Shown one piece after another: positions 8,197 to 12,369 of a stretch of 12,369 nucleotides of DNA; the first letter of the stretch is position 1, and every line of letters starts with the position of its first letter. This DNA comes from Bacteroidetes bacterium CG2_30_32_10 (GTDB lineage: Bacteria > Bacteroidota > Bacteroidia > Bacteroidales > CG2-30-32-10), in NCBI GenBank assembly GCA_001872995.1, contig MNXO01000078.1, positions 1 through 12,369 of the forward strand, in the 5' to 3' direction. The position numbers and the translations under genes were made by a program. A model generated the notes under the pieces. The model saw only the letters and a program-made list of their open reading frames with translations. It had not been told where the DNA came from and ran no database searches.

Positions 8197-8252
8197 TAAA
8201 AAAACGAGTTCTAAAATGAAAACTTTTTAAAGGTTATAATAGGTATTTAATC

Positions 8253-8281
8253 AAAAAACCACCCAGCAAAAACAGGTGGTT
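8253..8281 (-). terminator. Rho-independent terminator of lpxD
   Basis: Read on the minus strand, AACCACC (8281-8275) pairs with GGTGGTT (8263-8257) around an 11-base loop. The stem runs directly into a T-tract down to 8253. It starts 25 bases after the lpxD stop and lies before the guaA promoter, which separates the two units. Confidence 0.85.
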
Positions 8282-8305
8282 CTTTAATTTTAATAAAATA
8301 AATAT

Positions 8306-9235
8306 CTATTTTAATTTTGCAAGTATTTCTGGAATGCGTTTTACCATTGCCATTTCTTTCATTTTTTCGCGAGCTTCGCGGCAAGGTGAACCAAAATATA
8401 CTTTTCCTCCTTTTAATGTTTTGCCAACTCCTGATTGTGCTAATACAATGGCACCTTTCCCTATTGTTAAATCTTTTTGAACGCCAACTTGACCCCAAAG
8501 AATTACATCATCTTCAATAGTTGTAACTCCTGCAATGCCAACTTGCGATGCAAATAAACAGTTTTTGCCAATCACCGTATCGTGACCAATCTGAATATGA
8601 TTATCCATTTTAGTTCCTTTTCCGATTCTTGTATCTCCAGAAACTCCTTTATCAATGGTGCAATTACATCCTATTTCTACATTATCTTCTATAACAACCC
8701 TGCCACAAGATTCCATTTTATCGTATCCTTCGGGGCGACGTTTGTAGTAGAAAGCATCTCCACCAATTGTCGTGTTGCAATTGATAATAACATTATCACC
8801 TAAAACGCAATGATCGTAAATGCTAACATTTGCCTGAATTAAACAATTTTTACCAATTTTTACGTGATTACCCACAAATGCACCTGGTTGAATAATTGTT
8901 CCTTCGCCAATGATAGCAGAGGGACTAATTGCCTGAGTGCATTTTTCAAAAGGTCTAAATTTTTTAACTAAAGCAACATAGTCTCTAAAAGGGTCGTCTG
9001 AGAATATCAAAGCTTTGCCAGCAGGACAAGGAAGTTTTTTGTTGAGTAGAATGGTTGTTGCTTTAGAATTAAGCGCTTTATCGTAATACTTAGGTAGATC
9101 CACAAATGTTAAATCACCTTTTACAACCATGTGTATTTCGTTGATGCCACTTACAATAAAATCAGGAGCACCTTCAAATTCAGCATTTATAATAGCTGCA
9201 ATATCTTTTAATTTATAAACAGGATTTATTTCCAT
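8306..9235 (-). CDS. LpxD-family UDP-3-O-acylglucosamine N-acyltransferase, short form
   Basis: This 309-residue left-handed beta-helix acyltransferase resembles LpxD, which adds the N-linked hydroxyacyl chain during lipid A synthesis in the cytoplasm. The N-terminal domain (about 1-95) is of the LpxD type. Hexapeptide repeats run from about 100 to 280 (IGEGTIIQPGAF, VEIGCNCTIDKG, IGKGTKMDNHIQIGHD). His218 in IQIGHDTVIG sits where LpxD has its catalytic histidine. A short helical tail closes the protein. It is about 30-40 residues shorter than typical LpxD. Many Bacteroidota carry both a full LpxD in the lpx cluster and a shorter LpxD-like copy next to efp, and this gene fits the latter. Its acyl and sugar specificity is therefore uncertain, and I withhold the symbol. 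It lies 78 bases after efp with no promoter match between, so co-transcription is likely. Confidence 0.85.
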   Translation of the reverse strand: MEINPVYKLKDIAAIINAEFEGAPDFIVSGINEIHMVVKGDLTFVDLPKYYDKALNSKATTILLNKKLPCPAGKALIFSDDPFRDYVALVKKFRPFEKCTQAISPSAIIGEGTIIQPGAFVGNHVKIGKNCLIQANVSIYDHCVLGDNVIINCNTTIGGDAFYYKRRPEGYDKMESCGRVVIEDNVEIGCNCTIDKGVSGDTRIGKGTKMDNHIQIGHDTVIGKNCLFASQVGIAGVTTIEDDVILWGQVGVQKDLTIGKGAIVLAQSGVGKTLKGGKVYFGSPCREAREKMKEMAMVKRIPEILAKLK

Positions 9236-9270
9236 TATTTTTTAAGTATTTAAATCATTTTTTTTATTTC

Positions 9271-9305
9271 ACTTCTAACTTCCAACTTCCGTCTTCCAAC
9301 TTCCG
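9271..9305. repeat. Degenerate heptamer array between efp and lpxD
   Basis: Five successive 7-base units can be read: ACTTCTA, ACTTCCA, ACTTCCG, TCTTCCA, ACTTCCG. Within them a 14-base unit, TTCCAACTTCCGTC, occurs twice in perfect tandem (9280-9293 and 9294-9307). The array fills nearly half of the 78-base gap between two probably co-transcribed genes and would appear in their mRNA as purine-rich GGAAGT-like units. Confidence 0.8.
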
Positions 9306-9313
9306 TCTCTTAT

Positions 9314-9877
9314 TTATCTGACTCTTTCGTGATATCCACCAACACGGGTATCAACTTTTATTTTATCGCCTACATTCACAAATAATGGAATATTTATATT
9401 GGCTCCAGTTTCAACTTTAGCTGGTTTAAGAGCATTGGTGGCAGTATCACCTTTCACACCTGGCTCAGAATAAGTAACTTCTAATTCAACAAATGCTGGA
9501 AGTTCGCAAGATAAAGGGGTTTCTGTATCTGCATGAAAAACTATTTCAACGCCTTGTCCTTCTTTTAAAAATTGAGGTGCATTGATGATTGCTTCTTCAA
9601 TAGAAACTTGTTCAAAAGTTTCGGTATGCATAAAGTTATAGCCATTTTCATCTTTATAAAGAAACTGATAAGGACGACGTTCAACCCTTGCAACATCTAT
9701 TTTAACACCAGAAGTAAATGTATTAGGAATTACTCTGCCTGTTTTAAGGTTTTTTAGTTTCGTTCTAACAAATGCGGGACCTTTACCAGGTTTCACGTGC
9801 TGAAATTCCACTATCATATATAAATCTTTGTTAAATTCAATACATAAGCCATTTCTGAAATCTGCGGTAGTAGCCAT
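9314..9877 (-). CDS. efp: Translation elongation factor P
   Basis: EF-P binds ribosomes stalled at consecutive prolines and promotes peptide bond formation. The 187 residues match the family. The N-terminal KOW-like domain carries the loop VKPGKGPAFVRTKLKN, with Lys32 at the tip where E. coli EF-P is modified on Lys34. Two OB-fold domains follow: YNFMHTETFEQ opens the central one, and TRVGGYHERVR closes the protein in the family-typical way. The ATG at 9877 gives the standard MATTADFRNG beginning. I see no gene for a Lys-modifying enzyme (EpmA, EpmB or other) in the window, so the modification state is unknown. It is probably the first gene of an efp-lpxD unit and is divergent from the outer-membrane-type gene at 10017. 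Confidence 0.97.
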   Translation of the reverse strand: MATTADFRNGLCIEFNKDLYMIVEFQHVKPGKGPAFVRTKLKNLKTGRVIPNTFTSGVKIDVARVERRPYQFLYKDENGYNFMHTETFEQVSIEEAIINAPQFLKEGQGVEIVFHADTETPLSCELPAFVELEVTYSEPGVKGDTATNALKPAKVETGANINIPLFVNVGDKIKVDTRVGGYHERVR

Positions 9878-9914
9878 AAATGCTTTTTTAATTTAGTTTA
9901 CATTAAATTTTGGG

Positions 9915-9948
9915 CAAAAGTACATTTTTTTTCTAAATGGGTAACCAA
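9915..9948 (-). promoter_or_regulatory. Promoter of efp
   Basis: On the minus strand TTG (9948-9946) is followed, 23 bases later, by TACTTTTG (9922-9915), an exact TAnnTTTG match. The spacing is at the long end of the range for this promoter class. Transcription would start about 30 bases before the efp ATG. Confidence 0.6.
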
Positions 9949-9985
9949 CCAATTGAAAAATTATCATTTAAAGTGTAATTTGTTG

Positions 9986-9993
9986 TATCTTTA
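9986..9993 (+). promoter_or_regulatory. Candidate -7 element for the rightward cluster
   Basis: TATCTTTA matches seven of the eight positions of TAnnTTTG, 23 bases before the ATG at 10017. No TTG at the proper -33 distance stands out, so the site is tentative. It shares the 139-base divergent region with the efp promoter. Confidence 0.4.
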
Positions 9994-10016
9994 CAGGGTC
10001 ATAAAGCATCATTCCT

Positions 10017-10604
10017 ATGAAAAATTTATTAATTATTGCAACAGCAACTTTCGCATTTTCACTATTTTCAGCGCAAGCCGCAGTAAACGATTCAATTAAA
10101 TTTAAAAATTCCTCAAATCCTATATCATTTCATTTACTTGCAGGCACTAGTTTTATAACAGGTTTCAAAAATGGGGGAGGAGCTTTGAGCACTTTTGTAG
10201 CACCTCAATTTAGTTATCCTTTATCAAAACGTTTTGCAATTGATGCTGGTTTTGCTATTGTAAATACCAGTTTCAACGCAAATTTTTCTGGAAACAACGA
10301 AACACCTAAAAAGTCATTTGCCAACAATTACACTTCTACTCTTATTTATGCAGGGGGTAAGTATTTTCTCAATGAACGTTTTACACTAAGCGGACAAGCA
10401 TATACGCAAGTGGGTGCTTTTGAAAACAATGACTATCAAAAGAAAAAGCTTAATAACAATATCAAAGGAGCCACCTTTGGCGTTGATTATAAGATTACCG
10501 AAAATTCCTCCATCGGTATTCATTTAAATTATTCTAATGGGAATTCGCCTTTTTACAATAACTCCTATGGAATGCAAAATCAAAATTCTTTTTACAACAG
10601 ATAA
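10017..10604 (+). CDS. Small exported protein, probable outer-membrane beta-barrel
   Basis: This 195-residue protein opens with a signal peptide (about 1-21, ending SAQA before AVND). The remainder alternates polar and hydrophobic residues in strands typical of small outer-membrane barrels (FHLLAGTSFITGF, FVAPQFSYPLSKRFAIDAGFAIV, TSTLIYAGGKYFLNERFTLSGQAYTQVG, GATFGVDYKITENSSIGIHLNYSNG). The Asn/Tyr-rich C-terminus, ending NSFYNR, lacks the terminal aromatic signature of a classical barrel. I do not recognise a named family; related small hypothetical proteins are common in Bacteroidota. It is the first gene of a tight rightward cluster: a possible 42-residue ORF begins one base after its stop. 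The ATG at 10017 is favoured by the signal peptide. Function unknown. Confidence 0.75.
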   Translation: MKNLLIIATATFAFSLFSAQAAVNDSIKFKNSSNPISFHLLAGTSFITGFKNGGGALSTFVAPQFSYPLSKRFAIDAGFAIVNTSFNANFSGNNETPKKSFANNYTSTLIYAGGKYFLNERFTLSGQAYTQVGAFENNDYQKKKLNNNIKGATFGVDYKITENSSIGIHLNYSNGNSPFYNNSYGMQNQNSFYNR

Positions 10605-10605
10605 A

Positions 10606-10734
10606 ATGAATATTGGTTTTTCAAACATACATAAACAAATGTTAACCATTAGAGATGAATACTTAAAATACATTTCATCTGACATTAAAAAAAATACAGA
10701 TAAAAGTAAATTTATTAAATATTTAGATTTCTAA
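10606..10734 (+). CDS. Possible 42-residue ORF coupled to both neighbours
   Basis: The frame starts with ATG one base after the TAA of the preceding gene (TAAAATG), and its own TAA overlaps the ATG of the glycosyltransferase gene (TAATG). It encodes 42 residues, begins MNIGFSNIHKQMLTI and is rich in Lys and Ile with a basic, probably helical character; there is no signal peptide or membrane segment. The exact abutment on both sides is what operonic translation looks like and is the main support. The protein matches nothing I recognise and could be chance in AT-rich DNA. If real, it might serve as a bridge for translational coupling of the glycosyltransferase. Confidence 0.4.
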   Translation: MNIGFSNIHKQMLTIRDEYLKYISSDIKKNTDKSKFIKYLDF

Positions 10735-12149
10735 TGAAATCAGCCGATAAAATATTTTCCCTTTTTACTCTTGCAGTTTTTATTGGATTATTATTACCAG
10801 TTTTGTTAAAGGATGGCATGTTTCTCGATGGTGTTACTTATAGTTGCATTTCGAAAAATCTTGCAAATAATATTGGTGAACTGTGGAAACCTCATTATAC
10901 AAAAACATTGTACCCTGCTTTTTATGAGCACCCTCCATTAGTATTTGGAATACAATCATTGTTTTTTAGACTTATGGGTAATGGTATATATCCCGAAAGA
11001 ATATATTCGTTCTTTACGGCCATATTCGTCCTCATTGGAATTATTTTAAATTGGAAACTTTTCACTAATAATTCAAAATTTCAGACTTCTTATTGGCTAC
11101 CTATACTCTTATGGATACTTACTCCGGTTGTTTTCTGGTCATTTGGCAACAATATGCTCGAAAATACACTCAGTGTATTCACTGTTTTTTCTGTCTATTT
11201 TATTTGTAAAGCACTTATTCAGGTTAAGGTTTTGTGGCTGATACCTGGAGGAGTTCTTGTATTACTTTCATTTCTTTCCAAAGGTTTTGTGGGGTTATTT
11301 CCTTTAGTATCTATTATATTTTATAGCTTGATATTTAGAAATATTAAAATAAATAGGACAATACTCTATACCCTCTTAATATTACTTGTCCCTATTGGAT
11401 TATTATTTATTCTCATTTTTTTATTTCCAGAATCAAAAAATAATATCACGCATTACTTTAACAGACAGCTGATACCTTCATTGAGAAATGAAAATGAAAT
11501 CACAACCGACTACCGTATTGGTATTATCCTGAAACTGATTACTGAACTACTTTTTCCACTTATAATACTTGGTATCTATTTAATCAGAAGCAGATTTACA
11601 AAATATAGAACCATATTTTCATATAATAAAGCTGCAATATTTTTTATTTGCATTGGTTTGTCTGCATCTATTCCTATAATCATAACTTTAAAGCAAAGAG
11701 GATACTATCTTGTTCCTTCTATACCTTTTTTTGTAATAGGCCTAAGTTTATTTTTATGTGATCCAATAAATAATTTGATAGAAAAGATTCCCTCACAAAT
11801 AAAATTATGGTTAAAAAGATTAGCAATCATATTAGTGCTATTTTCATTGTTATTGTCATTGCTTTCAATAGGAAAAATTAACAGAGATAAAGAAAAATTG
11901 CATGATATTTATATTCTTACTCGAAAAATTCCGCCTGGTACAATAATTGGAACAATTAAAGAAAATTGTTCTGATTGGGGTCTTATTGCTTATTTGGGTC
12001 GAATGGGTTATTTGAGTTTAGATTCTGATAATAAACATGAATATTTTTTGCTAAACAAAGAGAATATTATTGATAGTACTTTATTAAAACAATACCAAGA
12101 AGTAAGTCTTGGTTTATTAAAATTTAAATTGTTACAAAGAATAAACTGA
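10734..12149 (+). CDS. ArnT/PMT-like membrane glycosyltransferase (GT-C fold)
   Basis: This 471-residue polytopic membrane protein resembles the dolichyl-phosphate-mannose mannosyltransferase / ArnT group, which moves sugars from polyprenyl-phosphate donors to lipid or protein acceptors on the outer face of the inner membrane. Family-like marks are FLDGVTY with Asp32 in the first periplasmic loop (the probable catalytic acid), FYEHPPLVFG at 63-72, an acidic residue in NNMLENTLSVF (Glu143), LSKGFVGLFP at 181-190, and RGYYLVPSIPFF at 322-333. Hydrophobic segments lie at about 7-25, 69-81, 92-108, 120-137, 146-164, 168-200, 208-231, 265-284, 300-318, 327-342 and 363-380. The soluble tail (about 380-471) is shorter than in ArnT. 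The acceptor is unknown: lipid A, glycan and protein are all possible. The start is set by overlap with the preceding stop. No other sugar genes lie nearby. Confidence 0.8.
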   Translation: MKSADKIFSLFTLAVFIGLLLPVLLKDGMFLDGVTYSCISKNLANNIGELWKPHYTKTLYPAFYEHPPLVFGIQSLFFRLMGNGIYPERIYSFFTAIFVLIGIILNWKLFTNNSKFQTSYWLPILLWILTPVVFWSFGNNMLENTLSVFTVFSVYFICKALIQVKVLWLIPGGVLVLLSFLSKGFVGLFPLVSIIFYSLIFRNIKINRTILYTLLILLVPIGLLFILIFLFPESKNNITHYFNRQLIPSLRNENEITTDYRIGIILKLITELLFPLIILGIYLIRSRFTKYRTIFSYNKAAIFFICIGLSASIPIIITLKQRGYYLVPSIPFFVIGLSLFLCDPINNLIEKIPSQIKLWLKRLAIILVLFSLLLSLLSIGKINRDKEKLHDIYILTRKIPPGTIIGTIKENCSDWGLIAYLGRMGYLSLDSDNKHEYFLLNKENIIDSTLLKQYQEVSLGLLKFKLLQRIN

Positions 12150-12165
12150 AACATATCTCCTTAAA

Positions 12166-12192
12166 TCTTCGTACTTCGCCAAGTAACAAAGA
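12166..12192 (+). terminator. Imperfect hairpin after the glycosyltransferase gene
   Basis: The arms TCTTCGTACTT (12166-12176) and AAGTAACAAAGA (12181-12192) pair around the loop CGCC with one bulge and one mismatch. The hairpin starts 16 bases past the glycosyltransferase stop. No T-tract follows, so it may stabilise the message end as much as terminate. The left arm contains ACTTCNN-like heptamers similar to those at 9271-9305. Confidence 0.4.
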
Positions 12193-12231
12193 ATTCAATA
12201 AAACAAGGGTCCTGACTTGTCCCCTCCCAAA

Positions 12232-12299
12232 TTAGTGCGGTGGTAAAACGCTAATAATCAGTGTAAATTTGTTTTTAAATGTTAATTTTACCGCACTAA
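12232..12299 (+). repeat. Inverted repeat before the transposase start
   Basis: TTAGTGCGGT (12232-12241) and ACCGCACTAA (12290-12299) are perfect 10-bp inverted copies with 48 bases between. The right arm ends 12 bases before the transposase ATG. A transcript entering from outside could fold here and cover the translation start, whereas one started in the loop region could not. IS10 and IS50 use comparable structures to limit transposase made by read-through. Confidence 0.6.
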
Positions 12300-12311
12300 G
12301 GCGAATTTATC

Positions 12312-12369
12312 ATGAAAGTAAGGGTATTAAAAACTGCATCAAAGGCAAATGCGGTGCAAGTTGTGAATT
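12312..12369 (+). CDS. Transposase, N-terminal fragment, probably IS1634/IS4 type
   Basis: The open frame from the ATG at 12312 runs off the window after 19 codons (MKVRVLKTASKANAVQVVN). The KTxSxAxAVQVV pattern is, from memory, the usual beginning of IS1634-type DDE transposases, which continue with a tyrosine-rich strand and HIGSA. The fragment is too short to show the DDE residues or to tell whether the gene is intact. The ATG is chosen from the position of the upstream inverted repeat. Confidence 0.55.
   Translation, partial: MKVRVLKTASKANAVQVVN

Larger units (their letters stand above)
12221..12369 (+). mobile_element. Left end of an insertion sequence, running off the window
   Basis: A transposase-like start at 12312, preceded by a short non-coding lead with an inverted repeat, looks like the left end of an IS of the IS1634/IS4 type. 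The left boundary is an estimate: the G/C-rich change of composition around 12209-12230 (GGGTCCTGAC, CCCCTCCC) is the likely terminal region. The right end is not in the window, so terminal repeats and target duplication cannot be read. Confidence 0.5.

Noticed and set aside
8163..8305. Purine riboswitch before guaA
   Set aside because: The region holds the lpxD terminator and the guaA promoter. The predicted transcript starts at the ATG, leaving no room for an aptamer.
8247..8498. Minus-strand open frame overlapping the end of lpxD
   Set aside because: It is an out-of-frame reading of the lpxD 3' end. Its last codons simply translate the lpxD terminator hairpin.
9271..9307. CRISPR array
   Set aside because: The units are seven bases, directly abutting and degenerate, with no spacers. 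This is a short tandem repeat, not a CRISPR.
10537..10605. Upstream extension of the 42-codon ORF into the preceding gene
   Set aside because: The extra 23 codons overlap the outer-membrane-type gene in another frame. The ATG at 10606 fits the one-base spacing.

Overview
The window is AT-rich bacterial DNA that reads as Bacteroidota. The evidence is two secreted proteins with type IX secretion system (T9SS) type A C-terminal sorting domains, several promoters of the Bacteroidota form (TTG near -33, TAnnTTTG near -7), no clear Shine-Dalgarno sequences, an efp gene followed by a short LpxD-like acyltransferase, and a two-LysM plus PBP1-fold protein behind guaA. I would not go below phylum from this sequence alone.

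Left part, all on the minus strand (1-4555): two paralogous T9SS cargo proteins of about 727 and 726 residues lie in tandem. Each has a signal peptide, a shared N-terminal domain of about 240 residues that I cannot name, a NEW3-like beta-sandwich, two Ig-like modules, a short beta-rich module and a sorting domain. A long, nearly perfect hairpin separates them. A 409-base gap (4556-4964) follows, with a possible promoter and two inverted repeats.

Middle, minus strand (4965-9877): there are two transcription units. efp and an lpxD-family gene form one, with a promoter before efp and a T-tailed terminator after lpxD. guaA (GMP synthase) and the LysM/PBP1-fold protein form the other. The guaA promoter sits so close to the start codon that a leaderless message is predicted. 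A degenerate heptamer array fills most of the efp-lpxD gap.

Right part, plus strand (10017-12149): divergent from efp is a compact cluster of a small outer-membrane-type protein, a possible 42-residue ORF and an ArnT/PMT-like membrane glycosyltransferase. The small ORF starts one base after one stop, and its own stop overlaps the next start. The window ends in the left part of an insertion sequence, with the first 19 codons of a transposase that looks like the IS1634/IS4 type and an inverted repeat just before its start.

Most genes are housekeeping (GMP synthesis, translation, envelope) or surface proteins. I found no defence system, CRISPR array, tRNA or rRNA. The least explained items are the N-terminal domain of the T9SS pair, the 42-residue ORF, the heptamer array and the guaA start arrangement.
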